A DNA stretch of 64,000 nucleotides from Chalara sp. BL73 (Eukaryota > Ascomycota > Leotiomycetes > Helotiales), in NCBI GenBank assembly GCA_918026815.1, contig CAKJVC010000088.1, positions 1,798,001 to 1,862,000 of the forward strand, given 5' to 3'. This document shows, piece after piece, positions 21,501-33,838 of the stretch. The notes below the pieces were generated by a model that was given only the letters and a program-made list of their open reading frames with translations, ran no database searches and was not told the DNA's origin. Made by a program: the position numbers and the translations under genes. How positions within the stretch are numbered: position 1 is the stretch's first letter; each line of letters opens with the position of its first letter.

Positions 21501-24397
21501 GAGATGAACAGGGCTGTCTCTTCCGAAATAGGGCAAAAATGACGAGCTGCTCTAATGCGGCTCTGTGACGTTTCTTGTTGATATGGGGCGAGTGCGGAAG
21601 ACGCCTGATTGCCTCCTCTAGGCGTCGAGCCTAATTGTGAGCATTGCGGGCGATTGTGTGCTTGTCTGGAATTTCACAAAACCTCTGTGTAGCCCAAAAC
21701 TAGGTTGGAAGCGCCCTGCGCATGCCGAGAAGCACAACCCCTCTTGCTGGCACAGGAATGCAAGTTTCCGTATCCAGCATTGAGGTTATGGTTATGTTTA
21801 CAGTTTCAAAAGGTAACAAAGGACAAAGCACAAACCACGGGGCGCACAGATCATCAACGCCGTTACCAGCCATCTCTACTGAATCTAGAAAAGCTTGCGG
21901 TTTTGCCCGTGCTCATTATCTGCTGCTCATATGCGCAGGTACTCGGTTCGAAACCGTACCGACTCGTCCGGAAAAGGAAATCTTTTGGATACAATGGGAT
22001 GAAACTTTGCAGATCGCCAATTCTTGATATCGTCAGAATATGCAATAAAATGGGAAGTAAGATGCGAATCAAGTCCGTGTGCTGGCCCAAACCCTCAGGC
22101 GGTATATCCTCACCCGAGTCAGCCCTTTTTTTTCCGCCCTGTCTCTTTCGGAAACTTTCTTTCGAGCCAAATAGATAAAAATAGAGCATGATAAAGCTTG
22201 TAAATACTCAATAGGAGAGCTGAGCAGCTTTTCAGGCAGCCTAAGAAATAAATTGTATCCGTTATATGCTATGCACCAGATCGTAGAATTTTCTTTTTCG
22301 TATGGCACAGAGCCCTAGCCGCTTGTTCATTTTCAATCTATTGGTTCGCCAATAGCCAGGGTAGACGAAAGTTTCATACAGCCAAGACAAAAGGATGGGG
22401 GAGACAAATGATGGGTACCAGGAGGCAAAGGGGGGAGGTTGTTTCAGCACGGGGCGTTTCGCTGCCAAATCTTTAGACGAGAGAGCAGTGCGGTTATCAA
22501 AGATATCCCATACCGTTTGCAACGACGGCTAGGCCCTTTGCTTAATAAGAGGCGACCACGTTTTACTTCTTTGGGAGGCAGAACGGTGCTGTCACTTATT
22601 GCTGACTAGACGATTGGATTAGAAGCCACGGAGTTAACGTTGGCAAGCGAAAAGTTTAACTCAATGCGAATGAATGACGCTTTGAAAAGAGCCTCCTCAG
22701 CTGCTCTCTCTCCGCGTCCATTACCATTTTCGGACGGGATTGCCACGCAGTCCCTCTATGCCCATTCACAAGCCGCCCAGAATAGCCGGCAGCGCTTTTC
22801 AGTCTCTTTCTGGCGATTGTTTTTTCCGGTCGTTCGTCGGTTTACGAAGATCCTTTCGGGGGAGGGGGGAGCTTGATAATCGCCATCTCGTCTGTTTGTT
22901 CCCCTTTCAGCAATTTCGCAATTTTGATGGGGAGCGTTGATATCAATCAAGCTATTATACGGCCAGGGAGGAATTCGCATGACAAACGTGCCAAGGTAAG
23001 TAGATGGGGCACCGTGAATCCCATTTCTTACAGTATAATTCGCAACTAGTTTAGCGCTAGTCTATCTTGCCTCTGGGCCTCCGCTGAACTCAATGCGAAA
23101 GATTGACCAAGGGCTGGCCCGGTAATCAGACGATGGCGTTGCCAATAAGCGACTTTGATGGACCCTAGGAGGAGTTATTTGATCTACTGTAAAGTAATTC
23201 GCAATCAAACTATACTGCTTTAAGCGCTAATACACTGTCCCAGCTCATCGGATTTTCATTTGAAGCCACCGCAGATCAACAAGGGCGCGTTGGGTCACAC
23301 CGTGCCCAGGACGGTCGTGCCGCCTTTTTCAATGCAGAACCCACCAACTGACCTGGCATCCACTCAGATGCTCCCAGCAGATGCACACACTACTTGATGC
23401 TCTTGACCACTTACAGCCTTCGAGCATGGGTGGTCTTGCAAAGGAGAGGACGTGCAAGACCCTTATCCTAGCACCCCCCCGTTCGACCTACGAGCACTAG
23501 TACATCGAACTTACAGGCGAAACATCGCGGAGGTCCAGCCGTGGCACTTGTTTTCCACTTCTCTCATTCGGACAGACCTTTTCTTCAAAAACCTCCTACT
23601 CAACACCACCCAGAAGTCCAGAATCCAGAACCCGGAGTCGACGAGGTGCCCTGGCTATATTATCCCGCATGCTTGATAGTGGTGTTTTCGATTTTTAGCT
23701 ACAGCCGCAAAGATCCCCCCCACACTCACCAATAATACCATATACCCCGGCAACGTATATGGGGAGTGCAGGCGTCTGAACTTCTGTTCCGCACTTAAGC
23801 TCCTCTCCCCCTCCTCAATATCATACATCATAGCTCCAAGGCACGACCACTTTAAAACTCTACAACACCAGCTTTCCTCATTCATCTTGACCTGAACCCA
23901 AGATCTACTCTTCGTGCTCATCAACGGACCAAAAGTCATCATCACCACCTTCATACTCCCCCGCCTTGATATCTCAGCCTCGACTGCAAAAGAAAAAAAA
24001 AACCACACTTTTGTCAAAATACGTGACGAGACCAGGCCAGAGCCACCCAGATCAATTTCCAATATAAGGCTCAAGCCTCAATCAACGAAGGGGTCTAAGA
24101 AAGGACATTCTCGGTCCCCGCATCTGCCGCCATCGTTGGATTCTGATTCAAGTAGCTGCACTAAGCGCTATCGCTCGGTACCTTAGTTAAAACTAGTTTT
24201 CCCCTTAGCGGTGGCCTTGCCGTTGAAGCCCTTGTCTCAAGGAAAGGATCTTCGTCCTCATATATGATCTCCGAGTCCCATTCAGTGGCATTCACAATCA
24301 TTTCCTGTCAACGGCGACTAGCTTTGGGCTTAACCACTATTTACATTCAAAGACTCAGAGCTCTTTCTCTCTGATCTTCTCATATCACAACGTCAAA
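15535..24397. other. 8.9-kb gene-free region upstream of flbD
   Basis: No frame on either strand shows a recognisable domain, signal peptide, coherent spliced extension or transposase/reverse-transcriptase motif. The longest frames are about 140 codons and change register freely. The base composition is not obviously AT-shifted, so strong repeat-induced point mutation is not evident by eye. It ends at the start of a developmental Myb regulator and may include that gene's long promoter and leader, non-coding RNA, or decayed mobile DNA. I cannot distinguish these. Confidence 0.5.
23030..23262. repeat. degenerate direct repeat pair
   Basis: Two segments, near 23033-23075 and 23185-23240, share an order of short words: TACAGTA/TACTGTA, then AATTCGCAA, then AGCGCTA. 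The similarity is partial and interrupted by indels. A nearby 12-base word AACTCAATGCGA occurs at both about 22659 and 23089. This could be a diverged duplication. Confidence 0.3.
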
Positions 24398-25348
24398 ATG
24401 GCATCACAGTCATCACATCGACGAGGCCCATGGAGCCAGCATGAAGACGCATACTTGTGTCAGCTGGTGCACACTCAAGGAGCTTTGAATTGGGTGCGAA
24501 TTGCCCAGCTCATTGGTACTAGATCACCAAAGCAGTGTAGAGAACGCTACCACCAAAATTTGAAGCCAACACTCAATCATGAACCTATCAGCCCGGAGGA
24601 GGGTCTCCTGATTGAGCGTTTAGTTGGTGAGATGGGAAAGCGATGGGCAGAGATTGCTCGGAGACTTCACGGACGTAGCGACAACGCCGTGAAGAACTGG
24701 TGGAATGGCAGCATGAACCGACGACGACGTCTCGTTCTCCGCCGCCGTAACTCCAACTCGCAAGTAGCCAACAATTTCGATGAGCGATCACAGCCTCTTT
24801 CCTTTGCTAAGCCAGCGGAGCAGCAACCACAGCAGCACCAACATAGACAACTTACCATCAACTCAACCTTCCAACCCCATCATAGCAGAGAAGTGCCTCT
24901 CCCCTCGCCCTCTGTCTCTGAAGCATCCCGCGCGGAATCATTCGACGGCGCACCATCTCTGATCTCTGACGCCAGCTCCGCACACTCCTACTCTGGCTCT
25001 CCACGCTTCGCTACTTCTCCATCTAGCGCCATCGAGCTACCACCGCTGAACCCTTATTCATCCAGACGACCATCATTACCCATGCTTCGTCTTGGCCCTA
25101 CACCTTTCCTGTCAGAGGCGGACAGGTATAATGTAGGCGAAAAGTACTCGGCAAGCCAGCTGAGCCCCCCACTATTCCGGAGAGACTTCGGATGGGAGGC
25201 ACGCGGTCAGGGACAAGTGCACACGGCACCATCAACGCCTGTTCAGTTGCCGCCTCTGCAGCTGCCGAGGCCGGAGACAGCGAGGTACGATCCAGCGAGG
25301 CCGGGAGAGAAAGATTCGAGGATGAATCTTTCTTCTCTCCTTGGTTGA
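24398..25348 (+). CDS. flbD: two-repeat Myb regulator, FlbD type
   Basis: Intronless frame of 316 residues. Two Myb repeats occupy about residues 9-107: RRGPWSQHEDAYLCQLVHTQ with NWVRIAQLIGTRSPKQCRER, then ISPEEGLLIERLVGEMGKRW and GRSDNAVKNWWNGSMNRR. Spacing and wording match Aspergillus FlbD and related conidiation Myb proteins, including YHQNLKP and NHEPIS between the repeats. The rest is Ser/Pro/Gln-rich and likely disordered, ending in DSRMNLSSLLG, which resembles the conserved FlbD tail. In Aspergillus FlbD acts with FlbB upstream of brlA to start asexual sporulation; the role here is inferred from orthology. It is unusually isolated, with 8.9 kb empty upstream and 3.5 kb downstream. Confidence 0.9.
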   Translation: MASQSSHRRGPWSQHEDAYLCQLVHTQGALNWVRIAQLIGTRSPKQCRERYHQNLKPTLNHEPISPEEGLLIERLVGEMGKRWAEIARRLHGRSDNAVKNWWNGSMNRRRRLVLRRRNSNSQVANNFDERSQPLSFAKPAEQQPQQHQHRQLTINSTFQPHHSREVPLPSPSVSEASRAESFDGAPSLISDASSAHSYSGSPRFATSPSSAIELPPLNPYSSRRPSLPMLRLGPTPFLSEADRYNVGEKYSASQLSPPLFRRDFGWEARGQGQVHTAPSTPVQLPPLQLPRPETARYDPARPGEKDSRMNLSSLLG

Positions 25349-26478
25349 GCATTTGTGAAATCGTAACCTTAGTAATATCATTCACTTCGTGTCATATGTA
25401 GGATTACAGGACTACCAAATAACAAAAGGTGGACGCATAGGAGGGCTGTTCCACTGGGAGTTTGGCGCGGGCTTTTGGAAACTTGTCATGTTTCAAATAT
25501 ATAATGGGAGGCATACTTATGAGCAAAACGTCTTTCTTATTCTCCGGTTGATGGGAGATGGGACGGGAACAGGAAGGGGGGAGGATATCATACCTTAATT
25601 CTTGTATAGTTTTCGTTTGTTGTTGGAAGACCAGATACCCATATACCACTAACCATAGTATTTACGCCAGTTGTATATACTAGATCTGAGCAATTGCTTT
25701 AAAAAAAAATCATACATATTTTTATGAGCTACATCTTCGTTGCCTGCTTACACCATACTTTCCCCCCTTCAACTCAGTGCATCAATCACTTTGGTCACAT
25801 GCTCAGAAACGCTCCACCTCCACTTCCCTTGGTGGGAGGAAGCAAACAAGATCTCGATTTCACTCCACAAATCCAAGGATGTCAAACTACATACCCACAC
25901 CGAGGCAAACTCAACGAAATTGAAGATAGGCAATTGAGTATTTCGGTCATAGGGGCGAGAAAAGACGGGCCGCCTTCAGGCATACCCCAGCCCGTCATCA
26001 AACGACTATCCCTCCGGCCCTGTGGAGATCGCCGATACCGTCCAGTCATGAGGCTTAGACAAGTATTGGCACGGGATACAAGGCACCCTTTTTCTCACGT
26101 CTGAGGTTTTTTTTTCACTGGGACGACGATCCAGATCTCATGGACCAGATGAAGAAAAAAAACTACCCAAAAAAAAACTAAACTTTGACGTGTGCCATGA
26201 GTCTGGTGGTCTTCTTTTCGATTCATCTGCTTATTCATGATCAGCCTCTTTATCTTCTGGGTTGGATAACCTCAGCTTGGCCGGTCCGAATTCCATACAT
26301 TTGAGATGGGTGAGAGGGCAAGATCTTCACGTCCATCCCAATTTCCTATATCTTGTTTTTGTTCTGAGATTTGGTCAAGAGAGTATTTAGGAAGTGACAG
26401 GTCTCACTTTCACCCGTTGGTACCTGACATATCTGCTTCATCTCCTAGTATCTTGTGCTACAAAACAACATTCAGTCC

Positions 26479-26498
26479 TTTTTTTTTTTTTTTTTTTT
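26479..26498. repeat. poly-T tract
   Basis: Run of 20 consecutive T bases in the intergenic region 3' of flbD. Confidence 0.9.
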
Positions 26499-27957
26499 CC
26501 AAATCTTTTCAATCTCCCCGTCTGAAACTATCTACGTCGCGCATATGAAAATTCTCTTTCCCTTCCTTGTTTCCGATGTAGCATAAAAAGCAATATTCCC
26601 TTTCTGAAACATGCACCTGCTGCGTCATTTAGATTCCATCACAGCACCTTTTTGGGCTACAGCATCCAAGCATGTCAAGCACCAATCTGGGACGAACAAT
26701 AACAGCATCGTAGAGGAGAGGAAAAGGGGAGATGCTGGGGAAACCTGCTGGCCCAATGCCTCGCTCCTGGACCACGCTTGTATCATGGTCCCCTTTCTCA
26801 TTTAGTTTCTTGTGTGGTCGGAGCTCAAAGTGTGTCTGCTACTTTTTGGTATGAGGGGGTGAGAAGAGCAGCAGACATCCCGACCCAAGAGCTTGGTTCC
26901 GGGAAGCTCTCCGTGACACTTCATCCTACCTTTTCCCACTGTTTAGCTTGAAGATGCAACAAGCTTGTTGAACGGCGATCATGTTTCCCATGGCGTACGG
27001 TGATTTGGTCGTGTATTGAGATGTAGAGAGGAAATGTGGGTATTCAGGGAAAAGAAAGGGGCGCCTCGCGTATCGACGATCATTTTGATTATCAACTATC
27101 ATATCTTGTTAACAGAGAGGTCGATCATTCAATATGACCACCTTATCCACAGCAAAGAGGTCCCTGGTGGAAAAAAAAACGTATATCCCCTCCTAATAGA
27201 GCAGAGTCATTTGTCATTCTCCCATCCCTGGCTCTTCTGGCTCTCCCAGTACGGATCAGATTCCGAGACCCAGTGTCACGCGCTCGTCCTAGCGCCGCTT
27301 GTATAGAATTCAATAACACAAGTCACTCCCGGCACAACAGTGAGGTACTATCAAGCTCGTGCTCCTGAGGTCGCCGAACGGAGCCTTCCGTATCAAACAT
27401 TCAGGAACTGTTTCGTGACACCGCATCAGTTTTGCCTGCAATGTCTCACGTCCTTGACGCTTTGAGCGAGAGGTACATGCCCGTTATCTATCCTCGCTCC
27501 CGGTGTCACATCCAATTCCCCATGTCTCAGTGCACTTACCATCGTTACAGTGCGTTGAGGTGACAACAACTTCAACAACTGTCAGCGACCAGCATGACAG
27601 CATGCAACATCCAACCTTTTTTTTGAGATGAAAGGATCCTCGCTCAGTTGAAATGGGCCAGCACGGAAGTTACCCCAGCATCCCAACCGCAGATCTTCAC
27701 CGAATCCATCGGTTCGGGAGGGCAATATCTATTTTCACTTCTACAGGAGCAGCCACCGAAGCCCCAATGGCACCTGGCACTTTAAATCGCCCAATAGACC
27801 CTCGCAAATCTTTTTCCGCAGCTGTGCAAGATAGCGGACACTTGGTCCCTTTTCCATTTCGTAAGTTGGATCCGAACTTCAAGCCGTAGATCCCCTGCCG
27901 AATCGATCCGTCCCATCCTGTAAGCAGACTAACGAACGCCAAAGCTGGGGGTCCTAA

Positions 27958-28018
27958 TGATGAGATGCTGGGGTTTATTGATGAGATGCTGGGGTTATTG
28001 ATGAGAGGCCGGGGTGGG
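27958..28018. repeat. three-copy ~20-bp tandem repeat
   Basis: Units at 27958-27978, 27979-27998 and 27999-28018. The first two share TGATGAGATGCTGGGGTT and the third is diverged (TGATGAGAGGCCGGGGTG). It is a small minisatellite in non-coding DNA. Confidence 0.85.
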
Positions 28019-28822
28019 CATATGAGGGATTGCTACCGGTAGAGGATCAGCCCTTGCGGTATATTTGCTTTTTCGGATTTCTTAAGTGGTGGCTTGGCAT
28101 GGTTCTACCCCAACCCACACCACAGATGCATTTTTTTCAGCGGCCTGTACGTTCAAGAAAGTTTTCAGCGGGAGGGGGTGGGAGATTGCGATAAGATCCT
28201 CAGCGAGGTTTTAGTTATTTATGGCTCGGTGGAAAATTGAGTTCTCTGGCGCAAATCCGGCCTTGTTGTGGCTTACAAGTGAGAAAAAAGCATGGCGGTG
28301 TATGAAGTCTGGAAGCAGAAGAGTTGGGTCTCGGAATAGAGGCGAGGCTATCCTTGTTAGAAGGTGCTTGTGAGAATCTAAAATCTGGAAATACTTGGAA
28401 AAGAGCTCTATGAACACTTGGTGGCCTGGTACAAGCACTAAATTGCTGGTCAACTAAAGCGATCAAACTTCTGCTCATCACAACAGCACTGCGTGTAGAA
28501 TCATGGGGCAAGAAGAAACGTGCACAAGTCAGCCTCAGGTGAAAGAAACTTCAATGTGTGAATGTAGAAAGAGAAGGTAGACCACTTCATTATGAAGAGC
28601 ATGCCAGCTCCTGTCTCCACATATTTCTATCCCAAAAAAAAAATCATATCTCTTGTGGTGCTCATCCAGGAGATTCGTCCAAACTCCATCGCTCATGCTA
28701 TTTCTTGCGCGTGATATCTATTAACCAAGAAGCTTATCCAAGCTCCCCACCAACTGGTGAATTTTATTTCCAATCCTATTCCATCCCAAAGACAAGTCCA
28801 ACTCCTTGTTGTATATCGCTGA

Positions 28823-31800
28823 TTACAGCCAAATATCACCGCCCTCATTAGCAACCCATCTCCGCCACGCTTCTTCGTATGCGGCTTCTAGGTCGCGTAC
28901 CCAACGCTTGGTGTCAAACAACGCGCACGTCCAGCGGCTCTCATATAGAAGCTTCCTGAGCTCGCCGAGCCGGCCAACACCTTCGCCATAACCGGCCGAT
29001 GTCATTCTGTATGAGAAGCTGCCAGCAAGCTTTATGGCAAACTCCTCATACTGACTATCATCCCTCGCAATCAACTCTATAGCAGCTTGCTTTCCAGCAT
29101 CACTCCTTGGAAGTGCACCCTTAAGAATCGAAGCTGCCATACGCGAACACATCTTATATTTGTACCGTGGTAAAGTCAAGAGAGGGGTGCTGGACCATAG
29201 CACGTCTGCGGCTGTGGTATGTGCATTACACTCCGGCGTATCGAGAAAGAGGTCGCAGACGCGTGCTCGAGAGATGTGTTGATGTTTTGGCGCGACATCT
29301 GTGAACCATATTCTTGATGCAACACTCTCACCTGCCCATGCCACGGCTGTTCGTTTCAGATTACTTTCTCCAAGATCGGGAAATCGGAGAAGCCACAGAA
29401 TTGCCTTGGGCACTCTGTCGAGAATGCGCAGCCAAGTACGGAAAGTCGTAGGCTCGATCTGTATACATGTGAGTACTCGATGCTTTAAGAATGAGCAGTA
29501 TGACATACTTTGTAAAGTTGATTAAAGTTTCCAAGGATGATGGCATCGTCGGACAAGCTAGGGAATAGCTCTTTCCGCATCATCCATCTTTTGGTCTGTT
29601 CTTCCTCCCACGAGAGTTTATTCTTGCCAGGTTCTGATTGTGCATGGTCACAGCAGAAGAAAGTATCTCTGCAGAAGATGATGTTTTCCGAGTATACCCA
29701 ATCTTCTTCTTCTATTGACTGCTCGTCATGTAGCTGATCCTCCAAGTCAATATTCCGTCTCCACGGTCGCAACGTGTCTGGCGGTATCGCAGTCTCGTCT
29801 GCAAGGATATAGTCGCACCACTCGGCTCCCAAGGTCCCAGCAAATCCCATGAATGACATTTGGATCGGAGCAGGACGAGCAGCAAACACTTCATTCTTCG
29901 CACCTCTAGTATATCCATTCAAATTGACAAGGATGTGAATCTCATCCTGGACAATTTGATGAACGAGGCGATCGGGCGCCCAAGAGCTGACATCACGGAA
30001 AACTGGGGCTTCTCGCTCAATCTGATGCCTGTGAGCCGAGTTGTCGCTTGCAGTTGTGGCATAACAGAATGCCTTCGCACGTTTAGGGTTATGCATGCCA
30101 AAAACAGATTGCATTCTATGTTTGAGATTAGAAATCAGCGTTGATAGAGAATCTGGAAGAACACCTACAGATGAGCTAGCGGATGGTTGTTGAAGTCTGA
30201 GGATACATATCCAATATTAAGGTATGGCGCTGGAGGTGGTGGAGGTTGAAATACAGATGCCTGCATCCAAGGCGCACGCAAGGTAGAGCAGGATATCCTG
30301 AGAGCATTACGTTGTGAGATCATTCGAATGTCCTTCGCTGGAAGTGGACATGTAAATGTATGGAATGGGAGCACAGTCGGTGCAGTTGGCACTGCGAGAC
30401 TATTGGGTACTTGCGGCCGTAAGTAGCTAGATGCTGGAAGTTCTCTGTGCGTAACATGCTTATCATGATACCATCGGTGCATCGCACGCCTCATGGCTCG
30501 TTCTATCAATCGTAGGACCCGTGCACCTTCCCACCGCTGGCCACTCCAGCTATTCAGTGTAGTGACTATGTTCCTTTTCTTCTCGGTATCCCATCGACTC
30601 CCAGCATCCGCTGCCTCTAGTTGATCGAGAAAATGGGGAATTACTTGGTCACTTAGAGTGCCTCGACCCCATGATGCACCGAACTCCAATTGTTTGCCAA
30701 CGATATCGACGACACGTTTCATCCAGCCACCGCCTGAACCTGATGATGCCTGAGCCAGCATTCCAGAGTCGTCAACGTGCCATCGATCTTGCTTGCCGCC
30801 ATCGAGGATCACCCCTCCTCGGCCGGCCCAGTCGCAAACAGAGTTTAAAGCATTCGCAAGGCCACAAACAGCTTCCGCGAAGTCTGGACTTGCCTTTACA
30901 GCACGTCTGTAGTACTCTATAGCATCACTTGTGCGGCCTTGATCTTTGACTGCGTTGGCGAGATTGGCAAGTGCGATATCGAACATGCTATCACAATTAA
31001 CAGCTTCCTCGTACATCTTTATGGCCGATCCAAGCTGCCCAATATCTTTCAGGAGGCTTCCAAGATTAGTGTAAAGATGTGCATGTCTGGTATCCAAAAG
31101 AAGTCCATAATTGTAGTAAGCAAGAGCCAGCGCTATACCACTGCCTGGTATAATTCCTGGGATCGACGGCTGCGCAGCAGGATCCCGTACCGAGTACCGG
31201 TAAGAGGCAGGTTGCGGAACGCTGGCGAGCAGAATGCCCACATTGTTCGCAGTAGATGGACTAGGTTGAAGGGATAATGAGAGGTAGTATAATGCAAGAA
31301 TGTCTCCCACACCAGCGGGCATTCGGGATATTCTCTGCGGAGAACTTGTGTTTGACATAGCGTCCTGGAATATCTTGGCAAGAGAAAGTAAGGAGTTGCT
31401 GGTGGTAGATATAGCTGCTTTTTTAGCAAGTTCGTTATGAACATGGCGAAGCCCTGGTAATTCTCCGTTTTTCGCAAATACCAATTTCGCGGTTTGCAAT
31501 GCCTTTTCCGGTGGTAACAATAACGGTGACGATGAGGGCTGGGGCGGCGGAGATCTAAAGTCAGTACGCAGGGGCGTGAACCCGTCTATTGATAATACGC
31601 CAGCGATCTCTCTTATGAGTCCATGTATATTCTTTAAGCCACGGCCCGTACTGATCAGAACTGCTTCTTCAAATGCTTTGGATGCGCCGTTAATATCATT
31701 AAGTGCGTAGAGCATGTTACCTTTAGCATGGACAAGGGCAAGAATCCGGCCATTTTCGGATCCTGGCAATGCAAAACCACTGGATCCAAAACCGGGTTGC

Positions 31801-33838
31801 GGCGAGACATCATCGCTGCCTAGATTGGAAGAAGAGCGGTGACTGCGATCCTCGTGATCAAAATCGAGAGTCATTGTCTCTGACGTTGTACTCATGGAAG
31901 AGACGGAGCCTCGATCAGCATTACTAGAGGTCTCGCTGAGGTAGTCAACCGGTTCCTCTGACTTCGGCAGACGTAGAGCACTCTCAACAAATGTCATTAT
32001 GCTCACAGCCTCAGGTCCTCGGTGGTCATTACACAGCAGGCCAATGAGATGTTCAACTGCTTCGAAATAACTTGGCCGGAGCTTCACGGCTTGTAACCAA
32101 TACTGCTCAGCCTCTCCGCGTCTGTTTAGGCACAGAAGGGCTGCAGCGAGATTTGACATAGCCTCGACATGTCTGCTCAGATGTTAGCATTACGATATAG
32201 TGAGAACCAGACTTAGATACTTGCCTTGAATCCAATTCAATAATCTTGGAAAACCAGTCTAGAGCTTTACTGTAATCCTCTAGCCCGTATGCTAAGCAAC
32301 CTGCAAGAAGCATGCCATCAATCCATTCATTCTCTTCACAGAGGTGCGTGAGCATGCCCAGAGACTCCCTCGCCTTTTCCTTCGGTGATAATGGATTATA
32401 TAAACCATTAGACCAGTCCGTATGCGCAAAGCCTGAACCCGATTGCCGTGGTGGCTTGGGATATATGCTAGTCCTCGAGTAAGGTCCATTTCTGAAACCA
32501 GGTGTTTGTCTTCCCTGTCTATTCTCCCTTCTAGATTGCTGTAAAGATGATAATAGATCAACATATATAGTATGGGCTCTGGAGAGTATCTTCTCCTTGA
32601 AATGAGCATTGCTCTTAGCAGATGATAGAGCAGTTGGAGTTCTTGATCCATCTTCGCCTTGCGAGAATGATGTGTGAAATGCGAAAGGATCATGAGTAGG
32701 GCTTTGGGTCTGCTGCATGGGCGTGTATCTATTATATGTGTGAGGTGATATGTTGTCTAATGAAGAAAGAGATAATCCACTTGTCATCTGGGCAGAGTCC
32801 ACGTTCAGCATTGTTTGGTGCAAGGAGTGATGAGAATTTGTATGTCCATTCATTTGCTGTAGATCTGTTCCCCGAGGTATTGCTAGATTAGTGTAATGCT
32901 GAAGTTGCTGCCCTGGATTGCGAAACACGGGAGCAGGTCGATAGGGCATCAATCTACCATCTGCCCAATACTGACCAAAGAGGCCACCCTCATTAGAGGC
33001 TGTAGGCCCTGGGGAAGGCTGATACGATGGCTGTTGTACCATGGGGATTTGCATTTGCATTCCATTAGGATAGAATATTGATTCCTGCTGTTTGAGCGGT
33101 GGCTGTTCCAAAATATTATTCGACCTATTTAACATCGGTAGATAAATCCAATTTCCAGGTTCACTGTTCATCTGTTGTCCCGGGCCTTGAGTACTATAAT
33201 TCGGCTGAGCATTTTGGTAATGGTTCCAACCCAAGCTATGTGATCTGGTTGGTCTTCCTTGAGGATCAATGGAACTGGCGGTAGACATCATTTGCTGACC
33301 TCGATTTTCCACAGACATTGGCAGCAGTACATGCTTCAGAGCTGGAGGCTTGCTTGACCACTGCACCGGTGTCCCGTCATAGCCTGCGGCCAATGTCCCA
33401 TTTGGTGTTTTCCTTCTCAGCATGTGTTCTGAGGGGTCATTATAGTATCCCCCACGATTATTCATCCCAATCCCAGAGGGCCCATCTTGACGTCCGCCAT
33501 AATCAACAGGAAAAGCCTGCCGCGGCGGCGCAAGAGGCGAGGTAATGTTTCGCACATTTCTAAATGGCAAAGGTGGTATTCGATCTGGTAATCGTTGAGG
33601 TTGTCTGAGCTCAAATGGCGGGGCTAGAAAGTTTAGTCCACCAAGCTGGTGCGAACTGTTTCCTTGAGGCTCACCAAGCTGGGGAAGCATATTCGCTGGC
33701 GTGCAGCCCTTGATTTGTTCCACGGCAGAGCAACGAAGTATAGCAAAATGATTCTGAAATTAACGTGGCTTCTTGTATTGCTCAGACCCAAAGAGTGCCA
33801 ATGCCTACACGATGGGAACTGTTTCCTCTGTTGCTCAT
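28823..33838 (-). CDS. O-GlcNAc transferase-like protein (TPR + GT41)
   Basis: Main exons: 32225-33690 (or from 33753), 30169-32172, 29509-30115 and 28823-29458, about 1570 residues from the ATG at 33690. A small first exon at 33809-33838 (MSNRGNSSHR) spliced to 33753 is plausible and adds 31 residues. Intron 32173-32224 is GC-AG; the others are GT-AG of about 50 bp. The Gln/Pro-rich N-terminal part (to about 460) looks disordered. TPR units follow at about 470-540 and 850-940. The GT41 catalytic region starts near 1140: LNIGYVSSDFNNHPLAHLMQ with the active-region His, IHILVNLNGYTRGAKNEVF, RPAPIQMSFMGFAGT, NFNQLYKIEP with the UDP-contacting Lys, and TPECNAHTTAADVLW. It should move GlcNAc (or another sugar) to Ser/Thr of intracellular proteins. 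Compared with animal OGT the linker between catalytic lobes is short and acidic. Confidence 0.92.

Larger units (their letters stand above)
25349..28822. other. 3.5-kb convergent region without genes
   Basis: Lies between the 3' ends of flbD (+) and the O-GlcNAc transferase gene (-). Contains a 20-T run, homopolymer A tracts and a short tandem repeat at 27958-28018. The frames present are short and of no recognisable family. Confidence 0.5.

Noticed and set aside
21940..21975. GGTTCGAAACC, resembling a tRNA B-box
   Set aside because: No A-box or foldable acceptor, D and anticodon arms upstream.
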